A stretch of 64,000 nucleotides of DNA from Bog-756 sp963699345 (GCA_963699345.1 CAVOTL010000005.1:1-64000); one strand, 5' to 3'. Shown: positions 20,033-31,533, counted from the stretch's first letter. The notes: generated from the sequence alone by a model not told the origin. A program made the numbers and translations.

Positions 20033-21513
20033 GTGCGCAGCTTCCTCGGGCTGTCCATCGGCCTGGTCGGCCCCCGGGCCAACCTGGCCGTGTCCGGGGT
20101 CCTCATCACCCTGTTCGTCCAGCAGCGGGCGTCGGGGGCGCTCGCCGTCACCTTCGCCCTCACCGCCAGCCGACTGTTCAGCTGGCTGACCTACCCGGTC
20201 GCCGGGCGCCTGAGCGACCGCACCCGGACGCGGGTGGGCCGGCGCACGCCCGTACATGGCCGTCAGCCTCATCGTCATGGGGGTGGCCACCTGGATGTTC
20301 ACCGTGGTCAGCGGCTACTGGGCGCTGGTGGTGATGATCCTCATCGCCAGCCAGGCGGCCTCCGTCTTCTCGCTGACGAACGTGGCCGTCGTGCCCGAGG
20401 TGTTCGGCCGCAGCCGCTGGCTCAAGGCCCTCGTGCTCACCACCGTGCTCGGCACGCTGGCCAGCTGGACGATCAAGGCGACCGTCATCACCACGTGGAA
20501 GCAGTCCGACCCGGCGACGTGGAACCTGCCCTTCCAGGTGGCCGGCGTGATCATGGCGCTCACCGGGGTCGCCGTCCTGCTGCTGGTCCGCGAGGCCCCC
20601 TCGGCGGCCCGGGGCGCCCTGGCCGACCGCACGGGCCGGGCCCGGCCGGCCACGCGACGAGCTGCGCGACATCCTGGCCGGCCCCAACGCCAAGGTCCTG
20701 GTCGCCGGGTCGCTCCTGTTCTGGGCCGGCATCGGGTCGACCGGCTACGTGGCCATCCTCTTCTTCCAGCGGGTCCTCCACGCCGGGGCGAGCGCCCAGA
20801 CCATCGCCGGCCTGGCCACCGGGATCCCGGTCTTCATCATCGGGATCGCCCTCGGTGTGCCCCTCAGCCGGTGGCTGACCCCGATGCAGCTGGCCATCGG
20901 GGCGCCGTTGCTCGGTGCCGTGCTGGCCGGGGTGCAGTACTTCGACACCCATCTGTGGCAGGCGGTGGTGCTGAGCTACATCGGGGCGCCCTTCATCGGG
21001 GCCTACATCATCGTGATGGCGCCGCTGCTGCTGCAGCTCCTCCCCCGGGCCGGGGGTCTGGGCGAACGCCTCGGCGTGCTGCTCTCGCCGTTCAACCTGG
21101 TCAGCGTGGTCCTCGCCTACGTGGCCGCCGCGGTCGTCGACGCCACCGGGAACTACCGCCTGATCTGGCTCTTCCCGGCGGCCACCGGACTGGGCCATGC
21201 GCTGGTCAACACCCGGCTCAAGTACCCCGAGACGAAGCAACACCAGCCCCGACATGGTCAAGCGGCTGTGGGAGTGGGCCATCGTCCAGGCCGAGTCGAT
21301 GGCGGAGACGGGCATCGTCACCGGCCTGCTGGCCGCCCCGCTGCTCGGCGTGGTGACCGAGGAGGACGCCGACAGCGCCGTGGTGGTCGACATGGCCCGC
21401 AACATCCTCGGCAACCCGTACGAGGACGAGGACGGGATGGGCGAGGACGAGGTGCCGGCCCTGCCGCCGGGGCCCGGATCACGAACCGTCGGTCGGTGGC
21501 TCCCTCGGGGTGA
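20033..21513 (+). CDS. MFS transporter, GPH/SLC45-like (frameshifted; end approximate)
   Basis: About 485-490 aa with roughly twelve hydrophobic helices. The loop between helices 2 and 3 carries GRLSDRTRTRVGRRTPY, the MFS motif A in the form seen in glycoside-pentoside-hexuronide and sucrose transporters. Helices include LIVMGVATWMFTVVSGYWAL and IGAPFIGAYIIVMAPLLL. Frame changes lie near 20253, 20650 and 21240; after the last, the protein ends in an acidic cytoplasmic tail (EDEDGMGEDEVPALPPG). The stop is unclear because the region meets the convergent cold-shock-like gene; 21513 is one option. Substrate unknown; sugar or glycoside is a guess from family resemblance. Confidence 0.78.
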
Positions 21514-22405
21514 CCGGCGTGGACCAGGTCGGCGGCGGCCCGGCCGGCGAACGCGAGAACGGCGACCAGAAGTTCGGGTGGGGCGACGAGTCGTCGTCGT
21601 CGTCGTCGTCCCGCGCCGCTCCGCTCCCCGTTCCCGACCTCACGGCGGGCGTACCCGATACCGGGGTGGGCTCGCCGGCCAGCCCGTCGGTCGGATCGGT
21701 GGCCGGGGCCGGGGGGACGTCGGTGACCGGTTCCGGGGACGGGCGTCGTGAGCGGTGACGGGGTCGACGGCGGTCCGGGTTCGGGTCGTCGGTTCCGGGC
21801 CTCGACGGGGGCGGACGGCGGCTCGGGGGACGACGGGACCTCCGGAGGGGACGGCGGTCCCGGACCCCGGCGTCCGATACCGGCCCGGACGCCGGCACCG
21901 CGGCGACCCGGCGACTGACCGGGCGACCGGTCGGACGTCGACGGGGAGCGATGGCTCCGACGGCGTCACCGGGGTCGAGCCGGTCGGTCTGAACGAGCCG
22001 ATGGGCCCGAACGGCGACGCCGGGGCGGGGGCGACCGACACCGGCGGAGGCCTCCGGGTGCTCCGGTGCCTCGTGGGCCTCCGGCGTCCCGCGGTCGGCC
22101 CGGGCGCCGCCGACCGCGTCGGGCCGGTCGGCGACGGCGTCGACGCCGGTCGGCGACGGCGTCCGACGGGGACGGGTCGGCCGGTGCACGGGGAGCGGAT
22201 GCACCGATCGGGCCTCGAGTCGGCCGAGGCGACCGGCCCCGATGCGCACGGCCACCTCCGTCCCGACGGCGATGTCCCGCGTCCCGTCGCTGATGGCCGT
22301 GCAGTGGAAGGCGACCGTCCGGTCGCCGCAGCGCACCACCCCGAGCCCACGGGGTTCGTCGAACTCGGTGACGGTCCCGAGCAGGGTGGTCGACCCGACA
22401 GGCAC
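21479..22405 (-). CDS. Divergent cold-shock-domain protein with long disordered tail
   Basis: Open frame of 308 aa from GTG 22405. Residues 1-70 read as a cold-shock domain (GTVTEFDEPRGLGVVRCGD, then VAFHCTAISDGTRDIAVG and GAGRLGRLEARSV). The RNP motifs are altered: RGLGVV replaces KGFGFI and VAFH replaces VFVH, so the usual aromatic RNA contacts are mostly missing. The remaining about 230 residues are Pro/Arg/Thr-rich low complexity, with a run of seven Asp encoded by a TCG repeat, then SPHPNFWSPFSRSPAGPP near the end. The middle of the tail may contain compensating frame errors, which low complexity hides. It follows hisG by 44 nt and converges on the MFS gene. Confidence 0.65.
   Translation of the reverse strand: MPVGSTTLLGTVTEFDEPRGLGVVRCGDRTVAFHCTAISDGTRDIAVGTEVAVRIGAGRLGRLEARSVHPLPVHRPTRPRRTPSPTGVDAVADRPDAVGGARADRGTPEAHEAPEHPEASAGVGRPRPGVAVRAHRLVQTDRLDPGDAVGAIAPRRRPTGRPVSRRVAAVPASGPVSDAGVRDRRPLRRSRRPPSRRPPPSRPGTDDPNPDRRRPRHRSRRPSPEPVTDVPPAPATDPTDGLAGEPTPVSGTPAVRSGTGSGAARDDDDDDDSSPHPNFWSPFSRSPAGPPPTWSTPVTPREPPTDGS
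21591..21610. repeat. Trinucleotide repeat (TCG)n
   Basis: Six full TCG units plus two bases, coding for an Asp run in the minus-strand cold-shock-like protein. A slippage-prone tract that keeps the frame when whole units change. Confidence 0.8.
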
Positions 22406-22449
22406 GAGGTCGGCCGGGCCCGACGGCAGCGATGCTCTCGGGGACCCCG

Positions 22450-23354
22450 TCAATGGACGATCTTGGCCAGGGCCAGCTCGAGGATGTCGGTCGCCCCCCG
22501 GTCGCGCAGGGCGGGGATGAGGACGTTGATCTCCGACTTGCGGACCACCGTCTCGACGGCGAACCCGCCGCCGCCGAAGAGCTCGGACACGGTGGGCGAC
22601 CGGAGCGACGGCAGGACCTCGATGACCCCGGCCAGCTGCTCGGCGGCGACGTTGAGCTTCACCAGCACCTTGCCCCTCGCCTCCAAGCGAGCCCTGCAGC
22701 AGGGTCAACAGCTGCTCCATGGCGTGACGCTTGGCGGGATCGGCGGCCGACATCGGGGTTGGCGATCAGCTCGGTGTGGGAGACGAGCAGGGTCTCCACG
22801 ATCCGGAGCCCGGCGGCGCGCAACGCCCGCCCCGTCTCGGTGATCTCGACGACGCAGTCGGCGATGTCGGGGACCTTGGCCTCGGTGGCACCGTAGGAGA
22901 GGCTGACCTCGGCCTTGACCCCGTGGGACTCCAGGTAGCGACCGGTCAGTTCGGGGTACTCGGTCGACACCCGCAGGGCGCCGCCCGGACCCGTGGCCGT
23001 CTTCGCCAGGTCGGCCACCGAGGTGACCGGCGACTCGGACGGTACCGCCAGGACGACCCGGATCGGATTGGCGGTGGCCTTCGAGTACTGCAGGGTGCCG
23101 AGCGAGGTGACCGCGCTCCCCCGCTCCTCGATCCAGTCCCGACCGGTGATCCCGAGGTCGAACAGCCCGTCGGCCACGTACAGCGGGATCTCCTGGGGAC
23201 GGAGGATGCGCACGTCGTCGACCCGCGGATCGTCGATGGTGGCGCGGTAGTCGACGCTCGACGACCGGCTCACGGCCAGGTCGGCCTCGGCGAAGAGGTC
23301 GAGCGTCGCCTTCTCGAGCGAGCCCTTCGGGAGCACCAGGGTCAGCACGCTCAA
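22450..23354 (-). CDS. hisG: ATP phosphoribosyltransferase, long form (frameshifted)
   Basis: First step of histidine synthesis: ATP plus PRPP to phosphoribosyl-ATP. The N-terminus LTLVLPKGSLEKATLDLF and DLGITGRDWIEE are clear; the C-terminal segment VLPSLRSPTVSELFGGG matches the regulatory ACT-like domain of the long form. About 300 aa. Frame changes lie near 22755 and 22685. Start is a TTG at 23354 overlapping the ribH stop as TTGA, or a GTG 6 nt later. No hisE follows in this window. Confidence 0.92.
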
Positions 23355-23924
23355 CGCCCCCCGACGGTGAAGCCCACCCGGTGGCCGCTCGGCAGGTCGG
23401 CGATGCCCCGCAGCAGGGCGACGGTGCCGAGCGCGGTGCGGACCGCCTCGGCCCCCTTGTTGGTGGCGTCGGGCAGCGAGCGCACCAGCGCCTGCTCGAC
23501 GGTGTCGGTGGTCAGCACGCCGAACACCACCGGGCACGCCGGTGTCGAGCTGGACCCGCTGGAGGCCCGCCGCGCACTCCCCCGCCACGAAGTCGTAGTG
23601 GCCGGTGTCACCGCGGATGACCGCCCCGAGGGCCACCACGGCGTCGACCCGCCCGCTGGCCACCAGGCCGCGGGCCACGAGCGGGAGTTCGAAGGCGCCC
23701 GGTGCCCAGGACACCACCGTCGCGCCGAGGTCGCGCGCCGGCGGCGTCGAGCTCGTCGAGGGCGGCCGTCAGCATCCGGTCGGTGATCTCCCCGTTGAAC
23801 TCGGCGCAGGCGAAGCCCACCCGGACGTCGCGCGCCGACTCCGGAGACGAGTTCGGCCGGGTCGAGCGACGAGCCCACCCGGGCCGCCGCCCGGGCCTTG
23901 GCGTCGTCGGGGAGCGCCGTCTCG

Positions 23925-23938
<14 letters not shown>
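23351..23938 (-). CDS. ribH: 6,7-dimethyl-8-ribityllumazine synthase (frameshifted)
   Basis: Condenses the pyrimidine and butanone-phosphate precursors to lumazine. Recovered segments are VGFACAEFNGEITDRML, WAPGAFELPLVARGL, LGAVIRGDTGHYDFVA with the catalytic His, and TTDTVEQALVRS. Frame changes lie near 23840, 23740 and 23540. About 195 aa, with an N-terminal extension of some 30 residues beyond the usual length. The ATG at 23938 overlaps the end of ribBA by 14 nt. Confidence 0.92.
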
Positions 23939-25145
<1,207 letters not shown>

Positions 25146-25211
25146 CGACCCCGTGTCTCCCTCGTATCGTCCGGCTCGGCCTGGCGTCCCGGTACTGCGC
25201 TTCGTCCCCCG

Positions 25212-26223
25212 TCAGCGGGGCGGGGCGGGAGGAGCCAGTTCCACCCGGACGTCACCTCCCAGGCTAGTCACCGAGCGGACCTCCCCCCGCCACAGTCGGT
25301 CCATGGAGGGCGGCGCCCGGACCGGCGAACAGGGGCCGGGCGTCGTCGCCGCCGAACAGCGCGGGAGCGAGGTAGAGGACGTAGCGGTCCACGAGCCCGG
25401 CGGCATGCAGATCGTGGGCCACCGTGGCGCCGCCCTCCACCAGGACCTGGACGATCCCGCGGGCCCCGAGGTCGGCGAGCACCTGCTCCGGCGGGCCCGA
25501 CAGCGCCAGGGCGGGCGCCACCGCCGCGCCCTCGGGGACGGTGCCGAGCACCACCCGCCGCGGCTGGTGGTCGGCGTCGCGGTGGTGGGGGTCGCCCTCG
25601 GGCAGCCGCACGGTGAGCGAGGGGTCGTCGGCCCGGACCGTTCCGGCCCCGACCAGCACGGCGTCCGACACCGCCCGCAGCCGGTGGGCATCGAGCCGGG
25701 CCGCCTCACCGGTGATCCAGCGGCTGGTGCCGTCGGGGGCGGCGATGCGGCCGTCGAGGGTGGCCGCCAGCTTCAGCACCACCCAGGGACGGCCCGTGCG
25801 CCGGTGGGTGACGTACGGGGCGAGCTGCTCGGCGACCGCGTCGGCCGCCACCCCGACGACCACCTCGATGCCGGCCGCCTCGAGCGCGGCGATCCCCCGC
25901 CCGTCGACGAGGGGGTCCGGGTCGGTCATCCCCACGACCACCCGGGCCACCCCGGCGGCCACCACCGCGTCGGTGCAGGGCGGCGTCCGACCCTGATGGG
26001 CGCACGGCTCGAGGGTGACGTAGAGGGTGCCGCCCCGGGCCCGCTCCCCCGCCGCGGCCAGGGCCGCCACCTCGGCGTGGGGGCCACCGGGAGGGGCGGT
26101 CGCCCCCGTGAACCAGGTGGTCGGTCCGCCGTCGACCGCCTCGGGTACGAGCACGGCACCCACCCAGGGGTTCGGCGACGTCAGGCCGTGGACCCGCTCG
26201 GCGGCGTCGACGGCCCGGAGCAT
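25212..26223 (-). CDS. ribD: Riboflavin deaminase/reductase RibD (one frameshift near the end)
   Basis: Two domains: a zinc deaminase (PGGPHAEVAALAAAG and TLEPCAHQGRTPPC, about residues 40-85) and a reductase (WVVLKLAATLDGRIA, VLVGAGTVRADDP, VLVEGGATVAHDL). One frame ends at 25264 with 319 aa, but reading on after a shift near 25280 restores WRGEVRSVTSLGGDVRVEL to a stop at 25212, which fits the family C-terminus better. The ATG at 26223 lacks a clear ribosome-binding site and the true start may be up to 15 codons upstream. rpe ends 36 nt before it. Confidence 0.92.
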
Positions 26224-26259
26224 CCACCCGGTGTCGGCCGTCCCCGGGGTCGGGGACGC

Positions 26260-26958
26260 TCAGGACGGCACTCCGGCCCGCTCGCCGGCGGCGGCCGCCA
26301 GGATGGACCCGACCGCCTCCAGGGGGTCCGCCCGGTTGAAGACGGCCGAGCCGGCCACGAACACGTTGGCCCCGGCCCGGGTGGCCTCGACCACCGTGTG
26401 CTCGTCGATGCCGCCGTCGACCTCGACGTCGAGGGCCAGACCGGCGGCGTCGGCGGCCCGGCGCACCTGGGCCACCTTGGGCATCACGTCGGCGATGAAC
26501 GACTGCCCGCCGAATCCGGGGAAGACCGTCATGCACAGCACCAGGTCGACGAGCGCCAGGTAGGGCTCGAGGGCCTCGAACGGGGTGTCGGGATTGGCGG
26601 CCAGCCCCACCCGCAGGCCCAGGTCGCGCATCTGGGCGCACAGCGCCTCGGTCTCCCCCACCTCCACGTGCACCGTGCAGCCGTCGGCCCCGGCATCGCG
26701 GAACGGCTCGAGGTAGCGGGCCGGGTCGGTGATCATGAGGTGGGTGTCGAAGAACAGGTCGCTGTGGGAGCGCAGCGAGGCGATGACCGGTGGGCCGATC
26801 GTCAGGTTCGGCACGAAGTGGCCGTCCATGACGTCCACGTGGAGCCAGTCGGTGGCCGGCGCCACCCCGGCCACGGCATCGGCCAGGCCGCCGAAGTCGG
26901 CCGACAGGATCGACGGGGCGACGCGGAGCGGGCGCGCCGGGAGTTGGGGGCCGGCCAT
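26260..26958 (-). CDS. rpe: Ribulose-phosphate 3-epimerase
   Basis: Intact, 232 aa TIM barrel that interconverts ribulose 5-phosphate and xylulose 5-phosphate. Motifs HVDVMDGHFVPNLTIG, MTVFPGFGGQ and DVEVDGGID supply the metal ligands and phosphate site. It heads the ribD-ribBA-ribH-hisG run and supplies the same pentose-phosphate pool that RibBA uses. The start ATG at 26958 is preceded by TAGGAT at 8 nt. In the +36 nt upstream the frame is open into the S53 gene, another effect of an indel there. Confidence 0.96.
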   Translation of the reverse strand: MAGPQLPARPLRVAPSILSADFGGLADAVAGVAPATDWLHVDVMDGHFVPNLTIGPPVIASLRSHSDLFFDTHLMITDPARYLEPFRDAGADGCTVHVEVGETEALCAQMRDLGLRVGLAANPDTPFEALEPYLALVDLVLCMTVFPGFGGQSFIADVMPKVAQVRRAADAAGLALDVEVDGGIDEHTVVEATRAGANVFVAGSAVFNRADPLEAVGSILAAAAGERAGVPS

Positions 26959-26966
26959 CGGCGACG

Positions 26967-26972
26967 ATCCTA
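26967..26972 (-). promoter_or_regulatory. -10 hexamer TAGGAT before rpe
   Basis: TAGGAT ends 8 nt before the rpe ATG, leaderless type. Confidence 0.5.
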
Positions 26973-27050
26973 CCGGCAGAGCCCGGCCACCCCGGCTGAC
27001 GGTCTCGGATGCCGTGGCTCCGGGAACCGTCCGTCGGGGTGGCTCGAGGC

Positions 27051-28893
27051 TCAGCTCGACCGCGACGGAGTAGGTCGCCACCGCCGAGACGCCGTACTGT
27101 GTCCGTCAAGGTCAAGGTGATGGTGCGGGTCGCCCCTCCCGGCGCGTAGATGTGCGACGCCGCACCGGTCGTTGTCACCGTGGTGGCGGTTCCGTCACCC
27201 CAGTTCCACGAGTAGCTCGTCACCTTGCCCCGGGAAGGGATCGGTGGTCGTCACCGTCCACGGCCCCGAGACGTGCCGTGGGCGATCGACGTGGGGCCGG
27301 CTGATCGTCCCGGTGGGATACGACGGCGGCGAAGGCACCGAGGCCGTTCGGCGTCCCCACCCCGGTCGGACCGTCGTAGCCTGCCAAGGCATCACAGGCC
27401 CGGTCTCCAACGCTCGGCGTCGCTTCCGGTCGGCGGGTAGTCGCAGTCGAGGATCCCGCCCCCAGCATGTTGGGGTCGCCGCAGGCGGCGGCACCCTCGC
27501 CGTCGCAGTAGCCGTTGCCTCCCGACGTGACGTCGTAGAGGGACGACGATCCGAGATGGCCGTACAGCTCCAGCGCCGGATAGGCGAAGCCGTGGGAGCC
27601 CCGGCGAGGGCGTACATGGAGGCGATGATCGGCGACGACAGTGACGTCCCGCCGATGGTGAACCATTCGGGCGACGCCGGGCACTCGCTGGTGCCGCACG
27701 TTGAAGCTGTCGTAGATGTCCAGACCGGTGAGCGGGTCGGCAACGGCCGCCACGTCGGCGACGAGTCGATGGGAACCGCAGCCGGTGCTCGCCCAGTTGC
27801 TGAGTCCGGGCTGCCAGCCCATGGCCGCTATGAGCGTGCTGCAACCGCCCCCGCCGGCTCCCAGCGACTGACCGAGGAGCAGTTCGTCGATGGCCTTGAC
27901 GCCGTTGTCGTTCCAGACCGTCTCGGACTGGCGGGCGGCCGTCTGGCCCAGGTAGAGCGACGTCCCACCGACCGCCACGACCGTGTTGTAGGACGCCGGC
28001 GCCTCCGGTGCGTCGGCGCCGATCCGAACTGGTCGAACTCGTAGTACCCGTCGTCACCCGCCGACGCCGTGATGACGGTCCCCGGGTGGTTGTACGCCGC
28101 TTCGTCCGCGGCGGTCGACCCCGTCTCGGGGCCGCCGAAGGAGTTCGTGATCTCGTTCGCCTTCAGCGCCACCGCTTCGTCTTCTGCCGCTTCGAGGTTG
28201 GCGTTGGAGTTGCTCGTCGCCTCGAGCAGGATGATCTTGCAGTTCTGGCACACCGAGTGCACCGTCTCGACGTCGAGCGACTCCTCGACGGACCAGCCCG
28301 ACGTGTCGTCGGGGGGCAGCGTCGTGGTCCCGGTCTGGCTGACCACCTTCAGACAGCCGTTGCCGGTCGAGCAGGCGGCGAGCCCGTACTGGGCGTCGAA
28401 CGTCTGGAGGTCGGCATTGATGTCCGGGTCGTTGTAGGCATCGACGATGGCGACCGTCTGCCCGGTGCCCGTCGCCGTGGAACTGAATCCGTAGGCGGTG
28501 GAGAGGTCGCCCGGCGTCAGCCCTCCGGCCGGGCCGATCGTCGCCGCCGGCCCGGCGGTCGCCGCCCCCGACACGCCCTCGCCGCCACGCGGAAGGCATG
28601 GGCGCCCGGGGTGCCCTTCTTGACCAGCACCCGACGCTCCGCGAAGCAGGTGGAGTGGTGCTGCTTCGGGGCCTTGCAGACCGGCTTGCCGATCGCGTAG
28701 TAGGTGACCCCGGCCTTCAGTGGCGTCGCCGACGTGGCCGACGCGACGCCCGGCGTCGCCGAGACGGCTGCGAACGTGATCATCAGGGCAGCCGCCACGG
28801 ACCCCGGGAGCCGGCGGCGCTTCGCCCGGCCATCCGACGATCCCCTCCGCCTCGAACCGACGAGCGTCGAACTAGTGGGTGCACGTGTTGCAT
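27051..28893 (-). CDS. Secreted S53 (sedolisin-type) peptidase with C-terminal PKD domain (frameshifted)
   Basis: About 610 aa. The hydrophobic signal (MITFAAVSATPGVASA) is followed by a short Cys-containing segment (KPVCKAPKQHHSTC) instead of the ~200-aa kumamolisin-type prodomain, then the catalytic domain starting near AYGFSSTATGTGQTVAIVD. Glu and Asp of the acid-active triad are in SVEESLDVETVH, the oxyanion Asp in TASAGDDG, and the Ser in GGTSLSSPIIAS. GYDGPTGVGTPNG fits the C-terminal calcium site. A PKD module (SYSWNWGDGTATTV) ends the protein. Frame changes are near 28800, 28570, 28010, 27740, 27230 and 27090. The start is ATG 28893 with GGGAG, or GTG 28798; the stop at 27051 is tentative. 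Confidence 0.85.
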
Positions 28894-28912
28894 GGCACTC
28901 CCTTGTCTCCTA

Positions 28913-28922
28913 GAGTGCACTC
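28913..28922. promoter_or_regulatory. Perfect 10-bp palindrome upstream of the S53 gene
   Basis: GAGTGCACTC lies 20 nt upstream of the ATG at 28893. It could be an operator, but a 10-bp palindrome may be chance. Confidence 0.3.
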
Positions 28923-29008
28923 AACCGTTCAGGTTCCGAATCCGACAGACCCGCCGCGCCATGATCTCCACCGGTTCGAGTTCGGTCGGATCAGCCTGCC
29001 GCAATGAG

Positions 29009-29050
29009 CAACGGCCCCACCGATCGCTCGTGCGATCAGTGGGGCCGTTG
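29009..29050 (-). terminator. Strong 18-bp stem-loop after the IgGFc-binding gene
   Basis: CAACGGCCCCACCGATCG (29009-29026), loop CTCGTG, CGATCAGTGGGGCCGTTG (29033-29050). The arms pair with one internal mismatch. No U-tract follows on either strand. The assigned stop of the upstream gene (29036) lies inside the stem, so the real stop is probably a little earlier. A terminator or an mRNA-end stabiliser are both possible. Confidence 0.65.
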
Positions 29051-31425
29051 TCCGACGTGGATTGCTTGAGTTCCCTTAGCGGCCGGCGGGACCTCCACGG
29101 CCACCAGCGACCACCGGTCGGTCGCCGGGAGGCTGGCCTTCACGGTGACCGGGTGACCGGCCGTCGTGGGAGCCGCCACCGACTGCGTCCAGTAGGTGTC
29201 ATGGACGGTGGGATCGAGGAACCAGGTCTGCAGGCTCTGACCGGCGACCGGCACCGGCTTGGCCGACGTCGACCAGTCCAGACCACCGGCGATCACCAGC
29301 GAGTTGGAGGAGGTCGGCGTGATGGTTGCCTTGGCCGGTCCACCGACCAGGCTGCCGATGCTGGCGGCCCCGAGCTGATGGGCCGCTCCGGTGAAGGAGA
29401 TGACCGTGATCGAACCGTCCGCCGGCTGGGCGAACGTCGCCACCACCGAGGCATTGGTCACCTTCGCCGGGGCGTAGGCCTGCCAGACCTCGGAGGAACC
29501 CGCTCCCAGGAGATCCGCCCACGAAGTGCGGGTCCAGGTCAGGCCCCCACCCTTCACCGAGGTCACCGTCTGGGTGGCGGTCGACGACCCGTCGGCCTGC
29601 ACCAGCGCCACGAGCAGCTCACCACTTCCTGACGTCGACACGCCGTTGGTCGTCACGGATCCGGCGGAGTACGCGTGGTACCCCGTCTTCAGTGTGTCGA
29701 TCTTGGGCTGGGTACCGACGACCGCCGTCCAGTTGATGGTGGCGGAGTTCGACGTGACCGACCCGACGGCGGCACCTTCGGTGTCGGTTCCGCCGGCGGT
29801 ACCCGTGTAGCAGTACTGCGCCGTGCCGTTGGCCGCGGTGTAGGCGAACCCGGCGTTCGGGTTGGCCCCCGTCACCTTGAAGTCGACCCGGACGCCGGCC
29901 ACCGGATCATTGTTCTGATCGGTCACCGTCGCCGTCTCACACGCCGAGGCCCCCGTGTTGTACGAGGAGCTCGTCGGCGACAGGGTCACCTTGGTCACCG
30001 TGGCGATGGGCGACAGGGTGAAGCCACCCGGGTACCCGTAGGCGTCGTACCCCCCGAATCCGTAGATCGTGAGTCCGAAGGGCAGCGATGCAGTCACCGT
30101 GTGGGAGCCGAAGCCGACCGCCACCTGGGCACCGGAGTACGCACTCCCGGCGATGGGGCTGAAGTCGCCGGAGGGCACCGGGGTCCCGTCGAGGTCGACG
30201 CTCGTGACCTCCGAGGTGGGCGCCACCAGGTTGATGTAGTTCTGGGTGATGGCGGGGTCGGCGCCGTCCGGTTCGGTCGCCACCGTGTAGCTGTTCAGGA
30301 ACTGTTCGGTCGGCGGGATCGTGATGTCCATCGGATCGGCGTCCGCTCCGTCGTACTCTTCACCGTTCGAGTACTGCATCACCTGGATCGGCTTGTTCGA
30401 GGTGACCGACGAGGCGGAGGTCAGGACCGTCTCGTAGAACTGACCGGTGTTGAGGGTGGCGACGGCGGTGCCATTGACGTCCACCGTGGTGTTGTCCTCG
30501 CTGGCCATGAACCGGAAGGTGTCACCCGTTCGGGTGGCCAGGGGCTCGGTCAGGAAGTCGGTGCCCCACGTGTTGGTCGGGGTCATCTCCTCGGCCAGCG
30601 TGTTGCAGGCCGCGTAGCCGATGGGCACATCGGCACACGAGTTGCCGGCCATGACCGCCACCGGGGCGCTCGAGGTGATGCTGGAACCCGAGAGGTCGTC
30701 GCCCAGTCCGTCCTGGAAGCTGGTAGACGTCCCCCTGGTTGAGCGTGACGGTGTAGGGGACACCGGCCGTGCGGCCCGCGGTGGTCACGCTGGGCGTGAT
30801 GGTCACCTTGGTGTTGGCCTGGGTCCCGACCACGGCGAACTGCGAGCCGCCGCCGTAGCCCCCGCCGTAGCCCTGCACGAGGTAGGACGTGCCGAGGATC
30901 GAGGTGGGCAGGCCCATGAAGCCGTCGGTGGTGTACTGCTCGGTGTTCAGCCCGTAGGCCGACACCGGCGCTCCGGCGGTGATGTGCACGCCGCCACCGA
31001 CTCGTGTCGTCACTGGTGGTGATCTGGGCGTCCGTAGGAATATCGACGGTCGTGGCCACACCCGGAGTGACGCTGAAGCTCTGGGAAAATCCGATGGCCG
31101 GAACCGAGACGTTGCCGGTCGTGGCCGTGTTCCCGGAGATGAAGAGGAACAGGCTGCTCTGGCCGTCGTAGTTGTTCTCGAAGGCGGTCCAGAAGTCCGT
31201 GCCCTGCGACGACGGAACGGTGGCGGCGCTGGCCGCCACGGTGCCGACCCCGGAGATGGCCCCCGCCACCGGGAGCGCCACGAGGGCGGCAACGGTGGCG
31301 ATCGAGATGCGGAGTGTCCTCCGCCATCCGGCTCGTCGTGTGGAGCCGGGAGAACTGCCGGAGCGGGTCCGGGTGTCGGCCGACTGCGCGGCGCGACGGG
31401 AGATCGGAGCGTGAGCCTCCGCCAT
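29036..31425 (-). CDS. Large secreted protein with IgGFc-binding-type domain and Ig-like repeats (frameshifted)
   Basis: About 795 aa. A basic N-terminus and hydrophobic segment (ISIATVAALVALPVAGAISG) form a signal peptide. The mature N-terminal half matches the IgGFc_binding type domain: FWTAFENNYDGQSSLFLFIS, FSQSFSVTPGVATTVDIPT, VSAYGLNTEQYTTDGFMGLP, SCADVPIGYAACNTL and LTIYGFGGYDAYGYPGG. An Ig-like/Big_1 module follows (TATVTDQNNDPVAGVRVDFK), then a beta-rich C-terminal domain. Frame changes are near 31010, 30735 and probably near 29060. GGAAAGG lies 8 nt before the ATG at 31425. Composition is less GC-rich than its neighbours. A cell-surface or matrix role is inferred; the ligand is unknown. 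Confidence 0.78.
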
Positions 31426-31504
31426 AGTTGCTACCTTTCCGCCGACCCTGCCCAAGTCGCTCGATTGAGGTCGGGATCCACAGCCCGACAGTTGGTCCGA
31501 CGAA

Positions 31505-31533
31505 AATGTAAGGGACGAATTGCCATTTGTCCA
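31505..31533 (-). promoter_or_regulatory. Sigma70-type promoter TGGACA-N17-TACATT
   Basis: TGGACA at 31528-31533 and TACATT at 31505-31510 are separated by exactly 17 nt and point at the IgGFc-type gene, with a leader of about 73 nt. This 245-nt gap (31426-31670) is the most AT-rich stretch of the window; nothing else is recognised in it. Confidence 0.6.

Noticed and set aside
21510..21758. Plus-strand frame with a Ser run (DESSSSSSS) as part of the MFS protein or a separate gene
   Set aside because: It overlaps the cold-shock-like tail, which reads SPHPNFWSPFSRSP on the other strand. The evidence for either is weak, and I kept the minus-strand reading.
25146..25211. FMN riboswitch upstream of ribBA
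   Set aside because: The 66-nt gap is too short and shows none of the conserved RFN stems.
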